From the NCBI RefSeq assembly GCF_024734405.1, contig NZ_CP059556.1, positions 1,674,001-1,738,000 on the forward strand: DNA of 64,000 nt. Direction: 5' to 3'. Shown here piece after piece: positions 58,220-64,000 of the stretch; within the stretch, counting starts at the first letter, position 1, and every line of letters begins with the position of its first letter. The translations under genes and the position numbers were made by a program. The DNA comes from Saccharopolyspora gregorii (lineage in GTDB: Bacteria; Actinomycetota; Actinomycetes; Mycobacteriales; Pseudonocardiaceae). The notes beneath the pieces are model-generated. The model was not told the origin of the DNA, made no database searches, and was given only the letters and a program-made list of their open reading frames with translations.

Positions 58220-58567
58220 GTGAGCATCGTGTCCGCAGGCGGACGGTGGATCAACAAGGTCGTCGCGCCGCTGGTCCGGCGGTTCGCGAAGTGGCCGGAG
58301 GTCGGGCGCACGAGCATGGCGGTCGTGTCCTACGCGGGCCGCAGGTCCGGCCGCGAGTTCGCGCTCGTCGTCGCGATCCGCCGCACCGCGTCCGGCGCCA
58401 CCATCGCCGTCGAACTGCCCGACCAGAAGCGCTGGTGGCGGAACTTCCGGCAGCCCGGCCCGCTCACCATCGACATCGGCGGCGACCGCCGCACCGGCCA
58501 GGCCCACGCCGTCCGCGACGACGGCGGCAAGGTCCGGATCCACGTCGAGCTGACTGAGCTCCGGTAG
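58220..58567 (+). CDS. Ddn-like (deazaflavin-dependent nitroreductase family) protein
   Basis: 115 residues, split-barrel type: VVSYAGRRSGREFALVVAIRRTASGATIAVELPDQKRWWRNFRQPGPLTIDIGGDRRTG (about 34-93), with the WW-NF segment typical of the family. GTG 58220 has GAGG upstream. 61 bases after arsR on the same strand, so possibly one unit. Shorter than Ddn, and F420 binding cannot be confirmed by eye. Its stop is one base from the end of the convergent DUF397 gene. Confidence 0.75.
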   Translation: MSIVSAGGRWINKVVAPLVRRFAKWPEVGRTSMAVVSYAGRRSGREFALVVAIRRTASGATIAVELPDQKRWWRNFRQPGPLTIDIGGDRRTGQAHAVRDDGGKVRIHVELTELR

Positions 58568-58568
58568 C

Positions 58569-58751
58569 TCAGCCGTCGAACCGGCCGTGCTTGATCGCGG
58601 TGAGGAAATCGGTCCACTGGGTGTCGGTGGTCGTTAATCGAGCGGAATCCGGGGCCTTCGTGTCGCGTATCGCGGCGCGACCGCCGATCCGGCCGATCTC
58701 GACGCAGTTGTTCCCACCGCTGTAACTCGACTTCCGCCAGTTCTCCGGCAT
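58569..58751 (-). CDS. DUF397 protein
   Basis: 60 residues: MPENWRKSSYSGGNNCVEIG at the start and IRDTKAPDSARLTTTDTQWTDFLTAIKHG near the end are the standard DUF397 blocks. AGAGGAAG lies just before ATG 58751. Follows an XRE/DUF5753 regulator by 14 bases, the usual pairing in actinomycetes (WhiJ-type systems), where the small protein is thought to bind or oppose the regulator. Confidence 0.9.
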   Translation of the reverse strand: MPENWRKSSYSGGNNCVEIGRIGGRAAIRDTKAPDSARLTTTDTQWTDFLTAIKHGRFDG

Positions 58752-58765
58752 GCTTCCTCTTCCTG

Positions 58766-59590
58766 TCATGACAACGCGGCGATCAGATCCGCGGAATCGG
58801 CTGGGCTCAGCGCCGTTTTGCGCAAGGTCTCGACCGCTGCGCGATAGGTCTTGACCGCCTTCACGTCCGTGATGGTCGTGGAGGTGTCGAAGTGTTCGAG
58901 CTGCACCACCGGCTTGGCCTGCGCGAATTCGATCAAGGCCCAAGAACCGCTCAGCGCCGGCCCGCACGGTCGGTCGAGCGGGAGGACCTGGATCTCCACG
59001 TTGTCGCGCTGGCCCGCCCAAGTGAGTTCGTGGAGTTGTTCGCGCATGAGGTCCGGCGGACAGGCGGGGTAGCGGAGCCCCGCTTCGCCGATGATCGCGT
59101 GGAGCCGCTTCGGATGTTGTCCGGTGAGCACGTGCTGACGGCCGATGCGTTGCTGGGCGCGTTGTTCGGCTTCGCTGCGGCTGGACGCCCCGAACTCGGC
59201 GATGATGTGCCGCGCGTAGTCGTAGGTCTGCAACAGGCCCGGAATCATCAGCGGTTCCACGTTGATGATTTGCGTCGAGGTCCGTTCGTATTCGGTCAGA
59301 GCGGCTAGCTGCTTGTCGGTGCCGGGCGCGACCCAGTTCGGTTCGAGCGCGTCGCGAGCGAGTTCGAGGATGCGGTCTCGCTCGGTTCCGGTGACGCCGA
59401 GAACGGCGAGGATGGTCGCGGTATCGGCTTCGCTGGGAGTGAGTTTGCCGTTCTCCCAACGGGAAACGTGCGAGTTGCTGCGTCCCACCAGCTCGGCCAG
59501 GTCTCGGGAGGTCATCCCGGTGGCCCGCCTGGCTTGCCACAGCTCGACGCCAAGCGCGCGAGCCCGTGGGGTGTCTGCGCTGCTCGCCAT
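58766..59590 (-). CDS. XRE-family regulator with DUF5753 (WhiJ-like)
   Basis: 274 residues. HTH at about 12-65 (LGVELWQARRATGMTSRDLAELVGRSNSHVSRWENGKLTPSE) and the DUF5753 domain (about 85-270): IINVEPLMIPGLLQTYDYARHII, RIGRQHVLTG, EAGLRY, QVLPLDR and LEHFDTSTTITD. ATG 59590 or ATG 59599 could be the start; neither has a ribosome site. Operon with the DUF397 gene. Probably represses its own promoter through the palindrome at 59676. Confidence 0.9.
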   Translation of the reverse strand: MASSADTPRARALGVELWQARRATGMTSRDLAELVGRSNSHVSRWENGKLTPSEADTATILAVLGVTGTERDRILELARDALEPNWVAPGTDKQLAALTEYERTSTQIINVEPLMIPGLLQTYDYARHIIAEFGASSRSEAEQRAQQRIGRQHVLTGQHPKRLHAIIGEAGLRYPACPPDLMREQLHELTWAGQRDNVEIQVLPLDRPCGPALSGSWALIEFAQAKPVVQLEHFDTSTTITDVKAVKTYRAAVETLRKTALSPADSADLIAALS

Positions 59591-59675
59591 GTCGAACATC
59601 GTAAGTCGTGACCACGTGCGTTCCCCGCCATCACCCGAAGGTGGATCTTGTGCGATCCGACGCATGCACTCAAGA

Positions 59676-59691
59676 TTGATGCATGCATCAA
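59676..59691. promoter_or_regulatory. 16-bp perfect palindrome upstream of the XRE gene
   Basis: TTGATGCATGCATCAA, perfect and AT-rich, 85 bases upstream of the XRE start. A related copy GCATGCACTCAAG lies at 59662-59674, so the motif is partly duplicated. Candidate operator of the XRE/DUF5753 regulator. Confidence 0.65.
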
Positions 59692-59785
59692 GATGACGGT
59701 TCGCCACCTCCGCGGCAGCAGCGATCGATCGGTTCCGCCACCTCGTTCCCGGCGCGGGTCCGGTACCGGGCCGGGGCGGCGGGGG

Positions 59786-59986
59786 GTGCGGCGGGTCGTG
59801 CACATCGCGATGTCCACAGTGGAGGGTGACTGGCTCGCGCTCTGCGGGGTGCGGTTGCCCGCCGCGGACGCCGAGCAGATCTCCGACCTGCTCGGGATGC
59901 CGTGCATGGCCTGCACCCGGGTGCTCGCGGCCCGGTCCCAGGTGACGATCGGCGCCGACCCGCCGGTCGTGCTCGAAGCGGGGTAG
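59786..59986 (+). CDS. Small cysteine-containing protein of unknown function
   Basis: 66 residues from GTG 59786; longer in-frame starts exist at 59693 and 59648. The core VVHIAMSTVEGDWLALCG...LPAADAEQISDLLGMPCMACTRVL has C-x2-C plus an upstream Cys and His, so it may bind a metal. Composition is gene-like. Family not recognised. Divergent from the XRE gene across the palindrome. Confidence 0.5.
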   Translation: MRRVVHIAMSTVEGDWLALCGVRLPAADAEQISDLLGMPCMACTRVLAARSQVTIGADPPVVLEAG

Positions 59987-60326
59987 CCCCGCTCGACCGA
60001 AGATCCGGTTCGCCGCCACGCCTTCCGCCGGCGGTGGACCGAGCCCCGCCGGGCCGCTCCCGCCTCCCCGACCGCGAGCGCCCGGCGGGGCACCCGCATC
60101 CGCCTCCACTACCTCCCCCGGGTGGGCGCGGATGCTCCCGGGCGGTGCCGTGCCCCGAGCCGCCCGGCCGCGCCTTCCCCCGCGACCGCCTGGCGAACCG
60201 CGGGGGAAGGCGTGCGGAAGGGGCGTTGGTCCCGTTCTGACCTGGGATTTCGGTGTCCTTCGGCTGCTGCGTTCACCTCGTTCGCCCCGCAAGATGGGGA
60301 ACGGGCGAGACCGGGGGAGGGACGCG
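59987..60326. other. Intergenic region upstream of the DUF5996 gene
   Basis: 340 bp with no gene. Its main structure is a perfect 14-bp inverted repeat: arms 60171-60184 and 60199-60212 with a 14-base loop. This could be a terminator for the small gene upstream or an attenuator for the gene downstream. Confidence 0.55.
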
Positions 60327-61256
60327 ATGACGGGATTGCGGGAGGCCACGACCTGGCCCGCGCTGCGGGTCGAGGACTGGACGGGCACGCGGGACACGCT
60401 GCACCTGTGGACGCAGGTCGTTGGCAAGGTGCGGCTCGCGCTGGCGCCGATGGTCAACCACTGGTGGCAGTCCGCGCTGTACGTCTCGGCGCGCGGCCTC
60501 ACCACCTCCGCCGTCCCGCACGGCGGAGCGCTCTTCGACGCCGAATTCGACTTCTGCGCGCAGGTGCTGCGGATCCGCACCGCCGACGACGAGCGGATCG
60601 TCCGGCTCGAACCGAAGTCGGTGGCCGCGTTCCACCGGGAGGTGATGGGCGCGCTCGACGACCTCGGGCTGCGCACCGGCATCCACGCGGCGCCGAACGA
60701 GGTGCGCCACGCCATCCCGTTCCAGCAGGACACCGAGCACGCCACCTACGAGCCGGCCAGCGCGCACCTGTGGTGGCGCCAGCTGGTCGCCGCGCACCGC
60801 GTGTTCCAGGAGTTCCGCGCGGAATTCCTCGGCAAGGCCAGCCCGGTGCACTACTTCTGGGGCGCGATGGACCTCGCCGTCACCCGGTTCTCCGGCAGGC
60901 CTGCGCCGCCGCACCCCGGCGGGGCGCCGAACTGCCCGGACGAGGTGATGGTGGAGGGCTACTCGCACGAGCTCAGCAGCTGCGGGTTCTGGCCCGGCGG
61001 TGACGGCGAAGGGTTGTTCTACTCCTACGCCTACCCGGAACCGGCCGGATTCCGGGGCCACCCGGTGCCGCCCGAGGCGGCGTCCTACCGGGCGGACCTC
61101 GGCGAGTTCGTGCTCGACTACGCCGACGTGCGCGCCGCGGCGGACCCGGACCGCACGCTGCTCGACTTCCTGCGCGGCAGTTACGAAGCCGCCGCGCGCG
61201 CGGGCGACTGGGACCGCCCACTCCTGGAGACCGCGCCCCGCGCCCGCCTCAGGTGA
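60327..61256 (+). CDS. DUF5996 family protein
   Basis: 309 residues, soluble, Trp/His-rich. Recognised from WTGTRDTLHLWTQVVGKVRLALAPMVNHWWQSALYVSARGLTT (about 19-61) and HYFWGAMDLAVTRFSGRPAPPH (about 175-196). Function unknown. ATG 60327 has GGGGGAGG eight bases upstream. Single gene with a perfect terminator after it. Confidence 0.88.
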   Translation: MTGLREATTWPALRVEDWTGTRDTLHLWTQVVGKVRLALAPMVNHWWQSALYVSARGLTTSAVPHGGALFDAEFDFCAQVLRIRTADDERIVRLEPKSVAAFHREVMGALDDLGLRTGIHAAPNEVRHAIPFQQDTEHATYEPASAHLWWRQLVAAHRVFQEFRAEFLGKASPVHYFWGAMDLAVTRFSGRPAPPHPGGAPNCPDEVMVEGYSHELSSCGFWPGGDGEGLFYSYAYPEPAGFRGHPVPPEAASYRADLGEFVLDYADVRAAADPDRTLLDFLRGSYEAAARAGDWDRPLLETAPRARLR

Positions 61257-61262
61257 ACGGGT

Positions 61263-61295
61263 CCGCCCGCCCGGGGCGCCGCGGCGGGCGGGCGG
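61263..61295. terminator. Bidirectional terminator, DUF5996 / tetR
   Basis: Perfect 10-bp stem CCGCCCGCCC / GGGCGGGCGG with a 13-base loop, filling the gap between the two convergent stop codons. Confidence 0.8.
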
Positions 61296-61970
61296 TCACC
61301 CGGGCAGCTTCCGCTCGACGGCGGTGAGGACGAGGTCCAGGCCGTACTCGAACTCCGCTTCGTGGTCGCACACCGCGAGGTGCGGGGCGATGGCCGTCAG
61401 CGACGGCAGTTCCGCGGATTCCAGGGTCCGCCTGCGCTGCCCGCCCGCCGCCGGATCGGTGCCGAAAGACGGCCCCGCGTTCACCTCGCGCAGCAGGCTG
61501 CCGACCAGGAAGCCGAGCGCGGCGCGCAGCGCGTGCACCGCCTCCCGCGGCGGACAGCCCGCGTCCAGCAGGGGCGCGACGGCCGCGGCCAGCGGGGCCA
61601 GCCCGGCAGGTGAGGCGAGCTGCCGGGTCAGCACGGTCGGCGCGGCCTTCGGGTGCGCCAGCATCGCGGTGCGGAAACCGCGCGCCACCGCCTCCATCCG
61701 CTCCCGCGGGCTGCCGTCGGCGGGCGGCGCGGGGATGCCGGCGAGCAGCGCCTCCGCGATGCCGTCCAGCACGTCGTCCTTGTCGGCGACGTGGTTGTAG
61801 AGGCTCATCGGGTCGACGCGCAGCCGCTGCGCGATCTTGCGCATGCTGATCTGGTCGAGGCCCTCCTCGTCGACGAGCGCCAGCGCCGCCTCGACGACGC
61901 GCTCGCGGGACAGCGTCGCGCTGCCGCGGGGCGGTCTGCCGCGGCGGCCCTTCGGTCCGGTCGTGGTCAC
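61296..61970 (-). CDS. TetR-family regulator (TetR_C_1 type)
   Basis: 224 residues. HTH at about 20-70 (SRERVVEAALALVDEEGLDQISMRKIAQRLRVDPMSLYNHVADKDDVL) and a TetR-class ligand domain. GTG 61970 is used; GTG 61988 would add six residues. Divergent from the SCP2-VOC-CMD operon; two CTAC-type inverted repeats lie between them and are probable binding sites. Confidence 0.88.
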   Translation of the reverse strand: MTTTGPKGRRGRPPRGSATLSRERVVEAALALVDEEGLDQISMRKIAQRLRVDPMSLYNHVADKDDVLDGIAEALLAGIPAPPADGSPRERMEAVARGFRTAMLAHPKAAPTVLTRQLASPAGLAPLAAAVAPLLDAGCPPREAVHALRAALGFLVGSLLREVNAGPSFGTDPAAGGQRRRTLESAELPSLTAIAPHLAVCDHEAEFEYGLDLVLTAVERKLPG

Positions 61971-62000
61971 GGGGTCAGTGTGCCCCACCCTTGTCGATAT

Positions 62001-62045
62001 CTACAGCGTAGGTATAAGGTCACCACCGAAAGCCTACGGTGTAGG
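62001..62045. promoter_or_regulatory. Paired TetR operators
   Basis: CTAC-AGC-GTAG (62001-62011) and CCTAC-GGT-GTAGG (62033-62045): two copies of the same inverted repeat, each followed by GTA, in the divergent promoter between the TetR gene and the SCP2 operon. Confidence 0.75.
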
Positions 62046-62063
62046 TAAACGAACCGAGGAGGG

Positions 62064-62384
62064 ATGATGTCGACGCTCGACGTCATCAACAAGCTGCCCG
62101 CCGCCTTCGACCGCGAAGCCGCCGACGGGATCGCAGGCACCATCCAGCTCAACATCTCGACCCCCGTGCACGTGACCGTCGCCGACGGCGAACTCCGCGT
62201 CACCGAAGGCACCGCCGACGATCCCGACGCCACGCTCACCAGCTCCGACGAGGACCTGCTGGCGATCCTGCGCGGCGAAGCCGACGGCGTCGCCTCCTTC
62301 CTCGCCGGCAAGCTCCAGGTCGAAGGGGACCTGCAGCTCGCCAAGGAGTTCCCCGGCCTGCTCGACCCGGCCGCGCTCGCATGA
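62064..62384 (+). CDS. SCP2 sterol-binding-domain protein
   Basis: 106 residues with the SCP2 fold: FDREAADGIAGTIQLNISTPVHVTVADGELRVTEGTADDPDATLTSSDEDLLAILRGEADGVASFLAGKLQVEGDLQLA. Binds lipids or sterol-like molecules. ATG 62064 (or 62067) with GAGGAGGG directly upstream. First gene of a three-gene operon; its stop overlaps the VOC gene start (ATGA). Confidence 0.88.
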   Translation: MMSTLDVINKLPAAFDREAADGIAGTIQLNISTPVHVTVADGELRVTEGTADDPDATLTSSDEDLLAILRGEADGVASFLAGKLQVEGDLQLAKEFPGLLDPAALA

Positions 62385-62905
62385 GCCGGTTGTTCGGCGA
62401 GATCGCGCAGAACGGCTACGTCGTGCGCGACCTCGACACCGCCATCGCGAACTGGGTCGAGGTGCTGGAAGTCGGACCCTGGTTCTACTTCGAAGGTCTG
62501 AGCTTCGAGGACTTCCGCTACCGCGGCGAGCCGTCCGAAGCGCGCGTGGACCTCGCCCTCGCGAACTCCGGCGACCTGCAGATCGAGCTGATCCAGCCCG
62601 CCGACGATTCCCCGTCCATGTACCGGGACTTCCTCGCCGCCGGGAACGAAGGGCTCCAGCACGTCTGCTACTGGACCACCGAGTACCAGCGGCTCTACGA
62701 CACCGCCCTCGCCCGCGGCTACACCGTCGGGCAGGAAGGCGCGGTCGGTGGCGCCCAAGGCCGCTTCGCCTACCTGGAAACCGGATTCCACCCCGGCACC
62801 GTCGTCGAGATCTCCGACGTCAGCGGCCCCAAGCGGTCGGTGTTCGACTTCATCCGCAAGACCGCCGCCGAGTGGGACGGCAGCAAGCCGATCCGCCGGA
62901 TGTGA
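62381..62905 (+). CDS. VOC-superfamily (glyoxalase-type) protein
   Basis: 174 residues. Two beta-alpha-beta-beta-beta repeats: FGEIAQNGYVVRDLDTAIANWVEVLEVGPWFYF and GLQHVCYWTTEYQRLYDTALARGYTVGQEG, with likely metal ligands QxGYV, His in LQHVCYW and Glu in VVEISD. Such enzymes include isomerases and extradiol dioxygenases. ATG 62381 overlaps the SCP2 stop. Middle gene of the TetR-controlled operon. Confidence 0.85.
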   Translation: MSRLFGEIAQNGYVVRDLDTAIANWVEVLEVGPWFYFEGLSFEDFRYRGEPSEARVDLALANSGDLQIELIQPADDSPSMYRDFLAAGNEGLQHVCYWTTEYQRLYDTALARGYTVGQEGAVGGAQGRFAYLETGFHPGTVVEISDVSGPKRSVFDFIRKTAAEWDGSKPIRRM

Positions 62906-63021
62906 ACTACCCGGCGCTCCCCGAGCGCCGAGGGCCCGCCGCTCGGACGCGCACGGGCGCACCCGCGCCGCACCCGTCGCGTCCGAGCGGGCACGGGCAC
63001 CACCCCGACCAGGAGGACACC

Positions 63022-63540
63022 GTGAGCATCCCGCTGCCCGCCGACGACGAACTCTCCGACAAGAACCGCAGGCTGCTGCGCGGACTCCCGGACGCCAACA
63101 TCTTCCGGATGGTCGCCAACGCGCCGAACAGCCTCAAACCGTTTTTGGACCTGGCCGGCTCGCTGCTCATGCAGTCCGAGTTCGACAAACGCGCCAGGGA
63201 GATCGCCGTCCTGCGCATCGCGACCATCACCGGATCGCACTACGAGTGGGCGCAGCACGTCCGCATCGCCAAGCTCGTCGGCGTCACCGACGACGAGATC
63301 GAGCGCGTCGGGGTCGACGGCCCGGTCAGCGGATTCGACGCGAGCACCCGGCTGGTCATCGATGCCGCCGAGGACCTCACCCGCAACGTCCGCCTGGACG
63401 ACCGGCTGCTCGAAGCGCTGCTCGCCGAGCACGGCACGCGGCGCACCACCGAGTTCATCCTGTGCTGCAGCTACTTCAACATGGTCAGCAGGTTCCTGGA
63501 GTCCACCCGGGTCCCGCTGGAAGCAGCGCCGCTGATCTGA
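63022..63540 (+). CDS. Carboxymuconolactone decarboxylase family (AhpD-like) protein
   Basis: 172 residues. CMD-fold signature REIAVLRIATITGSHYEWAQHVRIAKLVGVTDDEIERV (about 57-95), with the E-x3-H pattern. No AhpD CxxC pair: the equivalent region reads GSHYEW. GTG 63022 with AGGAGG is preferred over the in-frame start at 62872. Third gene of the operon, 116 bases after the VOC gene. Likely a lactone- or hydroperoxide-processing enzyme in the same pathway. Confidence 0.88.
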   Translation: MSIPLPADDELSDKNRRLLRGLPDANIFRMVANAPNSLKPFLDLAGSLLMQSEFDKRAREIAVLRIATITGSHYEWAQHVRIAKLVGVTDDEIERVGVDGPVSGFDASTRLVIDAAEDLTRNVRLDDRLLEALLAEHGTRRTTEFILCCSYFNMVSRFLESTRVPLEAAPLI

Positions 63541-63547
63541 GCGCGAC

Positions 63548-63578
63548 CGCCCCGTTCGCCGCGTCGTCGAACGGGGCG
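63548..63578. terminator. Bidirectional terminator, CMD / binding-protein gene
   Basis: Perfect 11-bp stem CGCCCCGTTCG / CGAACGGGGCG with a 9-base loop between the convergent stops at 63540 and 63587. Confidence 0.85.
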
Positions 63579-63586
63579 CCGCGCCG

Positions 63587-64000
63587 TCACGCCTTCGCCA
63601 GCGCCTCGTCGATCTTCGGCACCAGGTTGTCCAAGGTGAACGGGATGCTCGACACCGTCGCCGAACCCAGCGCCATCGTCAGGTCGTAGTCGTCGAGCAC
63701 CACCAGCGCGCCGCGCTTGGCCGCGGGCAGGTTGTTCAGCAGCGGATCCGCGCGCACCGCCGCCACGTCCGTCGGCTTCGCCGTGGTGACGATGACGACG
63801 TCGGCGTCCAGCAGCGACACCTGCTCCTTGCTGACCTTCACGTTGAACTTGCCGCCGCTGTCCATGCCCTCGATGGACGGGGCGAGCTTCAAGCCCAGCT
63901 GCTCCAGCAGCGCGGTCCGCGCGTCCTGTTTCGTGTAGGCCGCGTAGTTGCCCGCCGAATCGGTGCGCACCGTGACGTGCGTGCGGCCCTCGAACTTCGG
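63587..64000 (-). CDS. Iron-siderophore ABC transporter substrate-binding protein (N-terminus outside window)
   Basis: The last 137 residues of a periplasmic-binding-protein-like lipoprotein. The visible part fits the FecB/FhuD C-terminal lobe: VTVRTDSAGNYAAYTKQDARTALLEQLGLKLAPSIEG, then SLLDADVVIVTTAK, LLNNLPAAKRGALVVLDDYDLTMALGSATVSSIPFTLDNLVPKIDEAL. The reading frame runs past the right edge, so start, signal peptide and ligand pocket are not seen. Substrate (siderophore, heme or cobalamin) cannot be told. Confidence 0.82.
   Translation of the reverse strand, partial: PKFEGRTHVTVRTDSAGNYAAYTKQDARTALLEQLGLKLAPSIEGMDSGGKFNVKVSKEQVSLLDADVVIVTTAKPTDVAAVRADPLLNNLPAAKRGALVVLDDYDLTMALGSATVSSIPFTLDNLVPKIDEALAKA

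Noticed and set aside
58766-60745. 659-codon frame extending the XRE regulator
   Set aside because: Upstream part is non-coding or antisense to DUF5996; HTH position sets the start near 59590.

Overview
This is a high-GC (about 72 %) actinomycete chromosome segment with strong G/C at third codon positions and many GTG/TTG starts. The gene content (HelR-type RNA polymerase helicase, DUF397/DUF5753 pair, deazaflavin-dependent oxidoreductase-type proteins, RsbW/SigF-type pair, E1-alpha/beta pyruvate dehydrogenase) suggests Pseudonocardiaceae. Saccharopolyspora is my best guess from protein feel only. I see no rRNA, tRNA, IS element, prophage or CRISPR array. The window starts inside one gene and ends inside another.

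Layout. 1-9.3 kb: a helR-like gene (cut by the left edge), a gluconate-type permease divergent from its likely GntR repressor, a lytic transglycosylase whose N-terminus looks frameshifted, a large NB-ARC/LuxR regulator, a macrolide phosphotransferase-like kinase and a small secreted cupredoxin. 9.4-25.6 kb: housekeeping and accessory genes (DinB, DUF2461, VanZ, pyruvate kinase, thioesterase II, FAD monooxygenase + SDR with divergent MarR, DacB, DedA, several regulators, a CycA-type glycine/serine/alanine permease). 25.8-28.8 kb: gcvT-glyA behind a clear promoter and a tandem glycine riboswitch, closed by a 17-bp-stem terminator. 28.8-32.5 kb: TetR regulator divergent from fadD and an acyl-CoA dehydrogenase, with a perfect palindrome between them. 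32.9-35.5 kb: a three-gene operon carrying the two halves of a Tm-1-type protein plus an SRPBCC protein. 35.5-42.1 kb: a glycan locus with an NDP-sugar epimerase, membrane glycosyltransferase, GT2 enzyme, GtrA protein and a UDP-sulfoquinovose synthase, followed by a TauE/SafE-type anion exporter.

43-50.6 kb: M23 peptidase with a long leader, the rsbW-sigF pair, a VKOR-DsbA disulfide pair, an ATP-dependent DNA ligase, GntR and PucR regulators. 50.9-56 kb: complete pyruvate dehydrogenase operon in the order E3-E1alpha-E1beta-E2. 56.1-57.3 kb: a PIMT-type methyltransferase with a 38-residue Asp-rich peptide gene six bases upstream. This two-gene arrangement is what is expected of an imiditide-type (aspartimide) RiPP locus, and it is the most interesting item in the window. 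57.4-64 kb: muconolactone-isomerase-like gene and divergent ArsR repressor over a 21-bp palindrome, a DUF397/XRE pair, DUF5996, and a TetR-controlled SCP2-VOC-carboxymuconolactone decarboxylase operon, ending in a siderophore-type binding protein cut by the right edge.

How it fits together: several metabolic units sit next to a divergent regulator with a readable operator (gntP/gntR, fadD/tetR, isomerase/arsR, SCP2 operon/tetR). All functional names come from reading sequence motifs by eye; no database search was run.
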